Shown in pieces: positions 33,348-41,838 of a stretch of DNA of 64,000 bases. The translations under genes were made by a program, and so were the position numbers. The notes under the pieces were generated by a model. That model was not told where the DNA came from, searched no databases, and worked only from the letters and a program-made list of their open reading frames with translations. The first letter of the stretch is position 1. Every line of letters starts with the position of its first letter. The DNA is from Gilvibacter sp. SZ-19 (GTDB taxonomy: Bacteria; Bacteroidota; Bacteroidia; Flavobacteriales; Flavobacteriaceae), in the NCBI RefSeq assembly GCF_002163875.1, contig NZ_CP019333.1, positions 626,864 through 690,863 on the forward strand. Direction: 5' to 3'.

Positions 33348-34232
33348 CTAATCATCACAAGGTAATCGAATACCTGCGTCCTTATGAATCTCTGTAATTT
33401 CTTTAGACAATTCTATTATTTCGACCTTCTTCAACCGATCTTGAATTGCTTCTAATACAATTAAGTAATTAAAGTAATCTTGATAAAGAAGGTCTTTGTC
33501 AAATTTGAGAAGAACAAGATCATATTTCGAAAATAGATCAAATATTGCCTCAGCTTCAAGCAATGCCGTTCTGTTTCCAGCTCCACGGTAAAGACCATCT
33601 GATTTTAGCGTAAGAGAGATACAGTTCTTAGCATTCAATACCTCATCGATTGCGTTCTGTTGCACAGAATAAATTGCCTGCTCTACTGTTCTTATTGTAT
33701 TTAGAAGATAAGGTCTTGGTGGAACAGGCAGTTCACTTGGAATTGTATTTTTAATACTATCTCTCTTAATCAGATCAGATTGTGTTAACATATGATCCGG
33801 AATATTAAGTATAAAAAAAGAGGAATGATTAGGATATCGAATTGCTTTTACCCTAGAACTTATCCTTTTCTCGTCCGAAGCTCTGTAATAAAAATAAAGT
33901 TTGGAGGCAGTAGTTGATGCAATTTGCGACTTTACCATATCCACCGTCTCATAAGCAACATCCTTATCAATAATCAAATGAACCTGAGCTTTTGGAATCA
34001 TAAAATAACTGCCGTAGTTAGGTATGCCTTTGTACAGTGCTTTAGACAAATCAGCAGGTGAAATTGTATCGTTAAAAAGGATTATTTCTTCCGTTTTTAG
34101 AATATAGATCGGGTAATAAGGTGTAGATACTGATCGATAATCCCCATCATACGCAGGCAACTCCATGTCTGAAGTCTGTCCAGAGCAAATCGCGCAAGCA
34201 AAAAGGACAATAAGTAGAATTTTGATTTTCAT
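33348..34232 (-). CDS. Periplasmic protein with ExbD-like segments, unknown function
   Basis: 294 aa with a signal peptide (MKIKILLIVLFACAICSGQ). Residues about 75-125 (AQVHLIIDKDVAYETVDMVK then LYFYYR) look like the periplasmic domain of ExbD/TolR, and residues about 205-280 (ISLTLKSDG ... YFNYLIVLEAIQDRLKKV) look like a second such unit. ExbD itself has a transmembrane anchor and works with ExbB, and neither feature is here, so this is at best a soluble derivative. The gene is AT-rich compared with its neighbours and flanked by repeats on both sides, which suggests an acquired accessory gene. Confidence 0.55.
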   Translation of the reverse strand: MKIKILLIVLFACAICSGQTSDMELPAYDGDYRSVSTPYYPIYILKTEEIILFNDTISPADLSKALYKGIPNYGSYFMIPKAQVHLIIDKDVAYETVDMVKSQIASTTASKLYFYYRASDEKRISSRVKAIRYPNHSSFFILNIPDHMLTQSDLIKRDSIKNTIPSELPVPPRPYLLNTIRTVEQAIYSVQQNAIDEVLNAKNCISLTLKSDGLYRGAGNRTALLEAEAIFDLFSKYDLVLLKFDKDLLYQDYFNYLIVLEAIQDRLKKVEIIELSKEITEIHKDAGIRLPCDD

Positions 34233-34328
34233 TAAGCATTATGATATTAGGGGAGATCATAAAACTAATAAAAATGGATTACTCGCTGGAATAACGCCGC
34301 TGGCGCCAATAGAATTGTTCGCTAAACG

Positions 34329-34372
34329 GACATCGAGTGAATTTTGATCCGCAAAATTTGTATCGAGATGTC
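34329..34372 (+). repeat. Dispersed palindrome family A, copy 4
   Basis: 44 bp, differing from copy 1 (2500-2543) only near the centre (GATCCGCAAAATT instead of GATTATCAAAATT). Ends GACATCGAGTG and TATCGAGATGTC are identical to copy 1. Confidence 0.8.
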
Positions 34373-34410
34373 AATAAATGAACTAATTACTTCCCACGCG
34401 ACAGGCCAAT

Positions 34411-34446
34411 GCCTCAGCTAAAAATGTCCACAGGACATTTTCTTCA
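34411..34446 (-). repeat. Dispersed palindrome family C, copy 4
   Basis: Arms AAATGTCC and GGACATTT (34422-34429 and 34433-34440) with loop ACA; flanks GCCTCAGCT and TCTTC resemble the flanks of copy 2 (GCCTCACTC ... TTCTTC). Confidence 0.6.
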
Positions 34447-34456
34447 CGCTCGGCAG

Positions 34457-34567
34457 CCTCCAACGCTCCGCGACCAACTTGAGGATTACTCACTCCGCTC
34501 GTGATCCTTCAACGCTCCGCGGTAAACGAGGATTCTTTGCTGCGCAAAGTTCCTCCAACGCTCCGCG
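34457..34567. repeat. Family D: three short direct repeats
   Basis: CCTYCAACGCTCCGCG at 34457-34472, 34506-34521 and 34552-34567, spaced 49 and 46 bp. GAGGATT occurs once in each interval, so the unit is about 47 bp and degenerate. Small inverted repeats (CTTTGC/GCAAAG) lie inside. Confidence 0.65.
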
Positions 34568-34584
34568 TTGAAAGTGCAAAAAGC

Positions 34585-34627
34585 ACAAAAAAGAAAAAGC
34601 AAGCTATTCTTTTTTGCTTGCTTTTTC
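34585..34627 (-). terminator. Terminator of tRNA-Arg
   Basis: On the minus strand 12-bp stem GAAAAAGCAAGC / GCTTGCTTTTTC (34627-34616 and 34604-34593) followed by TTTTTTGTGC, 11 bases after the tRNA end. Confidence 0.85.
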
Positions 34628-34637
34628 CACTTATTCG

Positions 34638-34711
34638 TGACCGCGGAAGGATTCGAACCCTCAACCCTCAGAGCCGAAATCTGATATTCTATCCAGTTGA
34701 ACTACGCGGCC
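34638..34711 (-). tRNA. tRNA-Arg (anticodon TCG)
   Basis: 74-nt cloverleaf on the minus strand. Acceptor GGCCGCG pairs with CGCGGTC (one G-T pair), the discriminator is A, and CCA is not encoded. Anticodon stem TCAGA/TCTGA encloses loop TTTCGGC, giving anticodon TCG (codon CGA, Arg). T arm is GAGGG-TTCGAAT-CCTTC. A terminator follows, and upstream lies a broken copy of its 5' part. Confidence 0.93.
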
Positions 34712-34718
34712 AGTATTT

Positions 34719-34775
34719 TTCTATCCAGTTGCCTTGTCCTGCGAAGGCTATGCCGCAGCAGGAAACTACGCGGCC
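34719..34775 (-). pseudogene. tRNA-Arg 5' fragment split by a palindromic insert
   Basis: On the minus strand GGCCGCGTAGTT (34775-34764) and CAACTGGATAGAA (34731-34719) equal the first 25 nt of the neighbouring tRNA-Arg, where they are contiguous. Between them lie 32 extra bases beginning TCCTGCTGCGGC and ending GCAGGACAAGG. These fold symmetrically as TCCTGC-tgc-GGC-ata-GCC-ttc-GCAGGA. The insert falls in the D stem, between tRNA positions 12 and 13. The fragment cannot form a tRNA. Confidence 0.8.
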
Positions 34776-34780
34776 GGTCT

Positions 34781-34800
34781 ATCCCCATGAAAATGGGGAT
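34781..34800. repeat. Perfect hairpin ATCCCCAT-GAAA-ATGGGGAT
   Basis: Eight-pair stem with GAAA tetraloop between the YqeY-family gene and the tRNA fragment. No T run follows directly on either strand, so a terminator role for the YqeY-family transcript is possible but not shown. Confidence 0.5.
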
Positions 34801-34810
34801 CTCCATATTT

Positions 34811-35260
34811 TTAAGACAACTTCGCTTTAACCAATTTAGCAATGGTGCTACCATCGGCTTTACCGGCGAGTTTGCCGTTAGCCATACCCATGACCTTGCC
34901 CATATCTTTCATGCTAGAAGCTCCGGTTTGGGCAATGATCTCGTCTACCACCTTCCCTATCTCTTCTTCAGACATTTGTTCTGGCAAGAATTGCGAGATG
35001 ATCTCTGCCTGAGCCAATTCAGGCGCTGCAAGATCGTCTCTCCCTTGCTCGGTAAAGATCGCGGCGCTGTCTTTGCGCTGTTTTACCAACTTCTGAAGCA
35101 ATTTAAGCTCTTCTGCTTCGGTAAGTTCGGCCTTGGCACCAGATTCAGTTTGCGCCAAAAGAATGGCCGACTTTACGGCTCTTAACGACTCTAAAGCCTG
35201 GCTGTCTTTTGCTTTCATAGCCACTTTCATGGCATCCATTACTTTGGATTGTAAACTCAT
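34811..35260 (-). CDS. GatB/YqeY domain protein
   Basis: 149-aa, all-helical protein with the YqeY domain, which is related to the C-terminal tRNA-contacting domain of GatB. Signature blocks: LESLRAVKSAILLAQTE, LLQKLVKQRKDSAAIF, EIISQFLPEQMSEEEI and MKDMGKVMGMANGKLAGKADG. It may take part in tRNA-dependent amidation or bind tRNA; this is family knowledge only. It is a single gene between the division cluster and the tRNA-Arg. Confidence 0.9.
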   Translation of the reverse strand: MSLQSKVMDAMKVAMKAKDSQALESLRAVKSAILLAQTESGAKAELTEAEELKLLQKLVKQRKDSAAIFTEQGRDDLAAPELAQAEIISQFLPEQMSEEEIGKVVDEIIAQTGASSMKDMGKVMGMANGKLAGKADGSTIAKLVKAKLS

Positions 35261-35291
35261 TGTTTATGGGCTTTAAACTAGAGTGCGAAGA

Positions 35292-35330
35292 TAAAAAAAT
35301 AAACCCGAAAGTGGCGTACCACTGTCGGGC
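35292..35330 (-). terminator. Terminator of the dcw cluster (after ftsZ)
   Basis: On the minus strand stem CCCGACAGTGG / CCACTTTCGGG (35329-35319 and 35314-35304, one mismatch) with loop TACG, then TTTATTTTTTT. It starts 35 bp after the ftsZ stop. Confidence 0.88.
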
Positions 35331-35364
35331 TTAACGGGAAATGTAACACTAAACAAAAAAGTCT

Positions 35365-37326
35365 TTAATCTACATTGTCATGCAGGAAAGAGTTGTTATT
35401 TCTAAGCGATATGTCATCGTCGTCCAAGTTCACGGTGGTTCGTGAAATATCAGACTCAGAAGTATCTGCATCTTCCAATTCTATGCCCATACGCTTATAG
35501 GCAGGTTGCTTTTCAATATCGTCGATCTTGGAAGCGCTGTTTCTAAATTTGTAGTTGAATTCTTTGAGTTTGCGCTTGCGTTCCTCGGTACGATCCTTTA
35601 ATAGCTTAGAAATAGGACTATTAATTGGGTCGCCATCTTCTTCGGCTTCGGCAGTTTCTTCTGGAGCTGTCTCCACGATCTTCTTTTCCATCACCAATTC
35701 CTCGTCCAATACTTCAGGCTCGGCTTTGGCTGCGGTCAAAGCAGTTTCCATCTCTTGATAATCGTCCAAGCTATAACGCTTCACACCTTCTTGAGTGAAC
35801 TCGGTAACAGGAACTACTTCTATGGCTTCGTTCACCTCGATCTCTTCTACAGGCTTTTTAAGTACAGGAACATCTGCTACCTCGGCTGCAGGGGTAAGCT
35901 CCTCTTCTGCCTCCTCAGACAAAGGCAGATCGAACATTAGCATCTGCTCTTCTGCAGGGTTGTCTTCTTCCACCTCTGGGGTAACTACCTCGGTAGTGGC
36001 TTCAACGATCTCAAAATCGTGCACCTCCATAGCGTTGATCACTACCTGTTCAAACTCTGCGATATGGTGAATATCAACCTCCTCGTAAACCACTGGTATT
36101 TCTTTCAACAAAGCAGTGGTCTCTATATAACCTTCAAAAGGCAGTTCGGGAGTTTCCTCTTCTTCAAACAAGGTATGTTTAATGATAGGTTCCGCCTCTG
36201 GCTCTTTTGCTACCACTTCGCTCAGCAATGGACCGCTAGTCATTGTATCGGTATGATCTTCTAAAACCTGTTGTGCGGCTTGCTCTTCTTCTAGCGTGTG
36301 AACAATACGCTTGGTCTCGGTATTTACAATTTCATTTTGTTGCTCGGCATTGAAACCGGTCGCGATTACTGTAATGGCAATAGCACCGTCTAGGCTTTGA
36401 TCTTCTCCAACCCCCATGATGATGTTGGCCGAATAACCCGCCTCGGTCTGAATGTAATCACTGATCTCACCGATCTCATCAATGGTGATCTCCTCCTGAC
36501 CAGAAACAATAAGCAAGAGCACATTCTTAGCTCCTGTGATCTTATTATCGTTAAGCAATGGAGAGTCCAAGGCTTTGGTGATGGCTTCGTGTGCTCTGTT
36601 AGCTCCGGAGGCCTGAGAGCTTCCCATTATAGCGGTACCACTGTTAGCCAGAACGGTCTTGGCGTCGCGCAAGTCAATGTTCTGCGTATAGTGGTGGGTA
36701 ATTACTTCGGCTATTCCACGAGCAGCTGTGGCTAAGACCTCATCGGCCTTAGAAAAACCGGCTTTAAATCCGAGGTTCCCATAAACCTCGCGCAATTTGT
36801 TGTTGTTGATCACAATAAGAGAGTCCACGTTTTTACGCAGATTCTCCACCCCGATCTGGGCCTGATCGTTTCTCATTTTCCCTTCGAACTGAAAAGGAAT
36901 GGTAACGATACCCACGGTAAGGATATCCATCTCCTTGGCCATTTTAGCGATGATAGGGGCCGCTCCTGTACCAGTTCCACCTCCCATACCTGCGGTAATA
37001 AAGACCATCTTGGTATTGGTGGACAGCATGGCTTGGATCTCTTGCATGCTTTCCATGGCGCTTTGCTCTCCAATGATAGGATTGGCACCTGCACCTAGGC
37101 CCTCTGTAAGAGTGAGTCCAAGTTGTATCTTGATCGGCACCGGGCTGTTCTCCAAGGCCTGACTGTCTGTATTACAGATCACAAAGTCTACGCCTTTGAT
37201 GCCCTGTTGGAACATGTGATTGATGGCATTGCTACCACCACCGCCAACACCGATCACCTTAATGACATTAGATTGATTCTTGGGTAAATCAAACGCGATG
37301 TTGTCGAATTCGTTTGTACTGCTCAT
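35365..37326 (-). CDS. ftsZ: Cell division GTPase FtsZ with long acidic C-terminal linker
   Basis: Tubulin-like GTPase that builds the division ring. The GTP-binding signature GGGTGTG is at 115-121, and the catalytic T7 loop is seen as NIDLRDAKTVL. The globular part ends near residue 330. It is followed by about 300 residues rich in Glu, Val, Pro and Thr, and then a terminal region with IEKQPAYKRMGI, the counterpart of the peptide that binds FtsA. At 653 aa it is much longer than E. coli FtsZ (383 aa); long linkers are usual in this phylum. Last gene of the dcw cluster, 24 bp after ftsA, with a terminator behind. Confidence 0.96.
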   Translation of the reverse strand: MSSTNEFDNIAFDLPKNQSNVIKVIGVGGGGSNAINHMFQQGIKGVDFVICNTDSQALENSPVPIKIQLGLTLTEGLGAGANPIIGEQSAMESMQEIQAMLSTNTKMVFITAGMGGGTGTGAAPIIAKMAKEMDILTVGIVTIPFQFEGKMRNDQAQIGVENLRKNVDSLIVINNNKLREVYGNLGFKAGFSKADEVLATAARGIAEVITHHYTQNIDLRDAKTVLANSGTAIMGSSQASGANRAHEAITKALDSPLLNDNKITGAKNVLLLIVSGQEEITIDEIGEISDYIQTEAGYSANIIMGVGEDQSLDGAIAITVIATGFNAEQQNEIVNTETKRIVHTLEEEQAAQQVLEDHTDTMTSGPLLSEVVAKEPEAEPIIKHTLFEEEETPELPFEGYIETTALLKEIPVVYEEVDIHHIAEFEQVVINAMEVHDFEIVEATTEVVTPEVEEDNPAEEQMLMFDLPLSEEAEEELTPAAEVADVPVLKKPVEEIEVNEAIEVVPVTEFTQEGVKRYSLDDYQEMETALTAAKAEPEVLDEELVMEKKIVETAPEETAEAEEDGDPINSPISKLLKDRTEERKRKLKEFNYKFRNSASKIDDIEKQPAYKRMGIELEDADTSESDISRTTVNLDDDDISLRNNNSFLHDNVD

Positions 37327-37350
37327 AGTTAGTTTTTTGTGAGATTACTG

Positions 37351-38676
37351 CTATTCAGCGTTGTCTAAAAAATCTTTGAACTTCTCGGCCCACTTGTCAA
37401 AAAAGCGCTTGCGCTCCTTGGGGACCTGGTCGTTCTGTGGTTCGTCTATATCTTCTTGAGGTTCCTGGTTTGCTTCGGCCTCTGCCGCCACAACTTTTAC
37501 CCCTTCGTGTCTGTTTTGTGATTCCAGGCTATTAAGCACCAGACCAACAGCAGTGGCATAAAGTGGACTAGTCGTTTCACTGTCGCTGTCTCCTGCCAGA
37601 TGTTCGTTCGGATATCCGATACGAGTATCCATACCGGTAATGTATTCCACCAACTGCTTGAGGTGCTTGAGTTGAGATCCTCCGCCAGTAAGTACAATAC
37701 CTGCAATCAATTTCTTTTTCTGCTCTTCGTGGCCGTAGTTCTTGATCTCTAAATACACCTGCTCTATGATCTCTACCACACGAGCGTGAATGATCTTTGA
37801 GAGGTTCTTCAAAGTAATCTCCTTGGGCTCACGACCTCGCAATCCAGGAATAGAAACGATCTCATTATCCTTGTTCTCTCCTGGCCAAGCCGATCCAAAT
37901 CGGATCTTAAGTAATTCGGCCTGCTTTTCTATGATAGAGCAGCCTTCTTTTATGTCTTCGGTGATCACATTCCCTCCAAAAGGAATCACCGCCGTATGAC
38001 GAATGATGCCGTCTTTAAATATGGCGAGGTCTGTAGTTCCACCTCCTATATCGATCAAGGCAACTCCTGCTTCTTTCTCTTCCATGCTGAGCACAGCATT
38101 CGCAGATGCCAGCGGCTCTAGGGTTATTCCGCCAAGCGAAAGCCCTGCACTTTTTACGCAACGACCAATGTTTCTTATAGAAGAAACCTGCCCTACCACA
38201 ACGTGGAAGTTGGCTTCTAGACGCCCTCCGTACATTCCGATAGGTTCTTTGATCTCTGCCTGACCATCAACTTTAAAATCTTGTGGTAAAACGTGAATGA
38301 TCTCCTCTCCCGGAAGCATAACAAGCTTGTGAACCTGATTGCAAAGGGTGTCTATATCGTCTTCGCCTATAACCTCATCGCTGTTGGGACGGGTTATATA
38401 ATCGCTGTGTTGTAAGCTGCGGATGTGCTGCCCGGCTATACCTACCACCACATCAGAGATCTTCATCCCTGAAGAACTCTCGGCGTCTTGAACGGCTTGT
38501 TGAATGGACTGAATGGTTTGGGTAATGTTGTTCACCACTCCGCGGTGTACCCCCAAACTCTTGGACTTTCCTATCCCAAGGATCTCCATTTTTCCGTATT
38601 CATTGGTACGCCCGATCATGGCCACGATCTTAGTGGTTCCAATGTCTAATCCTACTGCAATGGTTTGCTGTTCCAT
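37351..38676 (-). CDS. ftsA: Cell division actin-like protein FtsA
   Basis: Actin-fold ATPase that ties FtsZ to the membrane, 441 aa. Phosphate and adenosine motifs are visible: VGLDIGTTKIVAMIG at the start, VALIDIGGGTTDLAIFKDG in the middle and GIVLTGGGSQLKHL late. The C-terminus ends in FFDKWAEKFKDFLDNAE, the amphipathic membrane-targeting helix, after an acidic linker. It lies between ftsQ (3-bp gap) and ftsZ. Confidence 0.96.
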   Translation of the reverse strand: MEQQTIAVGLDIGTTKIVAMIGRTNEYGKMEILGIGKSKSLGVHRGVVNNITQTIQSIQQAVQDAESSSGMKISDVVVGIAGQHIRSLQHSDYITRPNSDEVIGEDDIDTLCNQVHKLVMLPGEEIIHVLPQDFKVDGQAEIKEPIGMYGGRLEANFHVVVGQVSSIRNIGRCVKSAGLSLGGITLEPLASANAVLSMEEKEAGVALIDIGGGTTDLAIFKDGIIRHTAVIPFGGNVITEDIKEGCSIIEKQAELLKIRFGSAWPGENKDNEIVSIPGLRGREPKEITLKNLSKIIHARVVEIIEQVYLEIKNYGHEEQKKKLIAGIVLTGGGSQLKHLKQLVEYITGMDTRIGYPNEHLAGDSDSETTSPLYATAVGLVLNSLESQNRHEGVKVVAAEAEANQEPQEDIDEPQNDQVPKERKRFFDKWAEKFKDFLDNAE

Positions 38677-38679
38677 AAA

Positions 38680-39399
38680 CTACTTTTTTGTGGCGACCAC
38701 CTGGTGATCCATCATGAGGTTGACCAGTTGATAATTGCCCAAGGTTTTATCTTTGATTGTTTTCTGATAAAACGCTTTAAAATTTTGAAACTTCCGTTTG
38801 ATATTCACCGGTTTACCCAGTAAAATCTTAAAATCATAGGTTCGCACACGCATGATCAGGGTCGAGTCGCGTTGCTGCTCTATGGCAACAACATGTTGCA
38901 CCATGAAAGGATCCGCAAGGATCTCGTTCAACACATGGGTAACAGGTTTTAAATTATCCTCAGAAACACCGCTCACCAAAGGCACTCGTAAGGAATGAAC
39001 TCGGGATAGGGGCATTTTGGTACCTTCTTCGTCAATGTAATAAGAAGGATTGGACGCCACTCGGGCTATGGGCCTTCTTTGTGTAACGCGTGCTCCAAGT
39101 ACACCATCCAAAGAGAGAAAAACATCGGCATTTCGGATCATAGGATGGCTATTTAATCGACCTTCTAATGCATTCAAATCTATTATATCTTTATCTACAG
39201 CTGCGATGCTGTCTGCTTTTTGTATTAACAATTTATTAACCATAGCCTCGGTTATCAGCGCGCTACTTCTATCTTCAAAACTAACAGCTACGGCCTGTAA
39301 TTTTCTATTGGAATTTCGCTTATTAGAAAACGCGTAAACCACTGCTATCAGCACGATTACAAAGATCATTCGCCCTATGTTCACTAACCTAGTTCGCAT
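38680..39399 (-). CDS. ftsQ: Cell division protein FtsQ
   Basis: 239-aa bitopic membrane protein: one N-terminal helix (about 9-25, RMIFVIVLIAVVYAFS) and a periplasmic part with the POTRA-like segment (ALEGRLNSHPMIRNADVFLS) and the beta domain ITQRRPIARV. It links early and late divisome proteins. Identification rests on topology, these motifs and its place between murC and ftsA. The first 11 bases overlap murC. Confidence 0.88.
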   Translation of the reverse strand: MRTRLVNIGRMIFVIVLIAVVYAFSNKRNSNRKLQAVAVSFEDRSSALITEAMVNKLLIQKADSIAAVDKDIIDLNALEGRLNSHPMIRNADVFLSLDGVLGARVTQRRPIARVASNPSYYIDEEGTKMPLSRVHSLRVPLVSGVSEDNLKPVTHVLNEILADPFMVQHVVAIEQQRDSTLIMRVRTYDFKILLGKPVNIKRKFQNFKAFYQKTIKDKTLGNYQLVNLMMDHQVVATKK

Positions 39400-40741
39400 G
39401 CAAGTGTTCTGTTATGTTTTTTACTTCAACGCCAATATCTCCAGCCCCAAGGATCAAGATCACTTCACAGTCGCTTTTTTGAATCAAGTCCGGGAGGTCA
39501 ATTTTGCTTACAAGCTGTTTGTTTTCGTTCGCGATCGCGTCCAACAAAACTGCAGAACTCACCCCAGGAATTGGCAACTCCCTCGCCGGGTAAATATCTA
39601 AAAGCAGCACTTGGTCAAACTGTGCCAAACTCAGCGCAAATTCCGGCAGAAAATCTCGCGTACGGCTATACAAGTGCGGTTGAAAAACCACTAATTTCTT
39701 TTTATTCGGATAGAATTCACTCACCGCTTGAAAGACCGCATTGATCTCTGTCGGATGATGCGCATAATCGTCTATCAGTACCTTGTTCTCATCGCGATAG
39801 GCAAATGAAAACCTACGTCTAACACCCTTGAATTCAAATAACGCTTTGGGCAGGCAATCGGTTGGGGTTCCTATTGAAATTGCCATACCCAAAGCGGTAA
39901 TCGCATTGAGCAAATTGTGGTGCCCCGGCAATGAAAAACGGAGCGATTTCAATTCACCACGAGGCGTTTTTAAGTCGAAGGTATAAGCCCCGTCCTCAAC
40001 GCGGATATTTTTAGCCTCATAGTCAGCTCCGTCTTCTATGCCCACAGTGGTACCAGAGAGTGGGAGCTTTTTAGGATGTAATACAAGTTTAGGATCCGGC
40101 ACCAAGGCAGCGAATTCCTTAAAGGTCTTTTCGAATTCTTCTTCCGAACCGTAGATGTCTAAATGATCGGCATCCATGGCAGTTACACAAGCAACATCTG
40201 GTCGCAATTGCAAAAAGGAACGATCGAACTCATCGGCTTCTACTACGGTAAACTCATCGCCTTTGGCAATGTAGTTGGAGTCGTAGTTCTCTGCTATACC
40301 GCCCAAGAAAGCCGTGACAGGTACATTGCAACTGGCCAGCAAATGACCAAGAATTGCAGAGGTGGTAGTCTTGCCATGCGTTCCAGCAACGGCAAGAGAT
40401 TTACTAGCTCTAGTGATCATTCCCAAGACCACAGCACGTTTGTGGATTTGATGCACTCCAGTACTAAAGAATTGAAGCTGTTCGTGCTGTCGGGGGATGG
40501 CCGGGGTATAAACCACCAGAGTATCGGTTTGTTCAAAACCGTCTGGAATGGCATCGAGTTGGTCGCTGAAGGTTATGTTGATTCCGAGCTCGACCAGAGC
40601 GTCGGTTAGTGTTGTTTGTGTTTTGTCATAGCCAGCCACAGCAAAACCACGAGCCTTGAAATATCGCGCCAAAGCGCTCATTCCAATACCACCAATACCG
40701 ATGAAATATACACGTGCTATGTCTTTAAAAACTCCGCTCAT
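39389..40741 (-). CDS. murC: UDP-N-acetylmuramate--L-alanine ligase
   Basis: ATP-dependent ligase that adds the first amino acid, L-alanine, to UDP-MurNAc. 450 aa. The Rossmann start is [17 protein letters not shown], the ATP loop GTHGKTT is at 120-126, and further Mur motifs are [10 protein letters not shown] and [10 protein letters not shown]. Its start overlaps the murG stop as ATGA and its end overlaps ftsQ, indicating tight translational coupling. Confidence 0.96.
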   Translation of the reverse strand: MSGVFKDIARVYFIGIGGIGMSALARYFKARGFAVAGYDKTQTTLTDALVELGINITFSDQLDAIPDGFEQTDTLVVYTPAIPRQHEQLQFFSTGVHQIHKRAVVLGMITRASKSLAVAGTHGKTTTSAILGHLLASCNVPVTAFLGGIAENYDSNYIAKGDEFTVVEADEFDRSFLQLRPDVACVTAMDADHLDIYGSEEEFEKTFKEFAALVPDPKLVLHPKKLPLSGTTVGIEDGADYEAKNIRVEDGAYTFDLKTPRGELKSLRFSLPGHHNLLNAITALGMAISIGTPTDCLPKALFEFKGVRRRFSFAYRDENKVLIDDYAHHPTEINAVFQAVSEFYPNKKKLVVFQPHLYSRTRDFLPEFALSLAQFDQVLLLDIYPARELPIPGVSSAVLLDAIANENKQLVSKIDLPDLIQKSDCEVILILGAGDIGVEVKNITEHLHAN

Positions 40742-41838
40742 AATTGTTTTTCCAATAGGAGTTTGGCAACCTCGGCCACTATAGCATCTGTAGCATGAGG
40801 TTTGGCTAATTTTTTAATGTTTTCACTTAAGGTTCGCTGTTTGTTTGCATCGCTAAGCAAACCCTTAAAGGCGTCGGCAAAGTGCATATCGGCCTCACTT
40901 TCTTGCAGGTAAATACAAGCCTCCTCTGCAGCGATGGCCGCAGCGTTCTTGTTCTGATGATCTTCTGCCACATTAGGCGATGGAATAAAGATCACCGGCT
41001 TGCCCACCAAACAAAGTTCGGACACTGACAAGGCTCCAGCTCGCGAAACGATCATATCCGCAGCAGCATAGGCCATATCCATAGCGTAGATAAAATCCTT
41101 GACAATTACTTTCGCGCTATTGTTGGTTTTAAACTCTTCGTAATACAAGCTTCCGCACTGCCAGATCACCTGAACATCCTCTGTTTTAAACAAGGGTAAA
41201 TGCGCATGGATCAAATTGTTGATCTTACGCGCCCCCAAACTGCCACCTAAAACTAAAAGCACAGGTTTATCCGGCTCTAGTCCGAAGTGTTTTAAAGCCG
41301 TGGCCTTGTCAACTTTTAGATCGATGAGATCTTGACGTACCGGGTTACCGGTAAACACAAGTTTCTCTTTGGGGAAATACTTTTCCATACCCGCATAGGC
41401 AACACAGATGGTCTTGGCCTTTGGAGCGATCCATTTGTTGGTGATCCCTGCATGCGAGTTTTGCTCCTGAATGAGACAAGGCACACCTTTATTACTCGCC
41501 ACTCGAAGCAAAGGAGCACTGGCGTAACCTCCTGTCCCTATGGCCACATCGGGCTTAAAGGATTTTATGATGGCTGCAGAGCGTCTCAAACTTGCCAAGA
41601 GCTTGAACGGTACTTTCAAATTCTGTAAGGATACTTTGCGCTGCAATCCTTGAATAGACAAGCCCACGATCTTATAACCGGCTTTGGGAACTTTTTGCAT
41701 TTCCATGCGATCTTTGGCGCCAACAAACAAGAATTCCGCATTTGGATACTTCTCTTTGAGCGCATTGGCAATGGCTATAGCCGGATAAATATGACCTCCG
41801 GTTCCTCCTCCTGATATGATGAATTTATATGGCTTCAC
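40738..41838 (-). CDS. murG: Undecaprenyldiphospho-muramoylpentapeptide beta-N-acetylglucosaminyltransferase
   Basis: Peripheral membrane glycosyltransferase (GT28) that adds GlcNAc to lipid I to make lipid II. 366 aa. [11 protein letters not shown] near the N-terminus, [24 protein letters not shown] and [17 protein letters not shown] are the classic motifs. The start codon is GTG and overlaps the ftsW end by 14 bases. Confidence 0.96.
   Translation of the reverse strand: MKPYKFIISGGGTGGHIYPAIAIANALKEKYPNAEFLFVGAKDRMEMQKVPKAGYKIVGLSIQGLQRKVSLQNLKVPFKLLASLRRSAAIIKSFKPDVAIGTGGYASAPLLRVASNKGVPCLIQEQNSHAGITNKWIAPKAKTICVAYAGMEKYFPKEKLVFTGNPVRQDLIDLKVDKATALKHFGLEPDKPVLLVLGGSLGARKINNLIHAHLPLFKTEDVQVIWQCGSLYYEEFKTNNSAKVIVKDFIYAMDMAYAAADMIVSRAGALSVSELCLVGKPVIFIPSPNVAEDHQNKNAAAIAAEEACIYLQESEADMHFADAFKGLLSDANKQRTLSENIKKLAKPHATDAIVAEVAKLLLEKQL

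Larger units (their letters stand above)
34233..34637. other. 405-bp gap of repeats A, C and D and a tRNA terminator
   Basis: Holds the family A palindrome (34329-34372), a family C element (34411-34446), three copies of a CCTYCAACGCTCCGCG motif (34457-34567) and the tRNA terminator (34585-34627). No coding frame is supported. Confidence 0.65.

Noticed and set aside
34457-34567. Possible short CRISPR array
   Set aside because: Only three 16-bp units, degenerate, with spacers that share GAGGATT, and no cas gene in the window.
34501-34830. 109-codon frame across repeats and tRNA-Arg
   Set aside because: It reads antisense through the tRNA and through repeat D, so it cannot be a gene.
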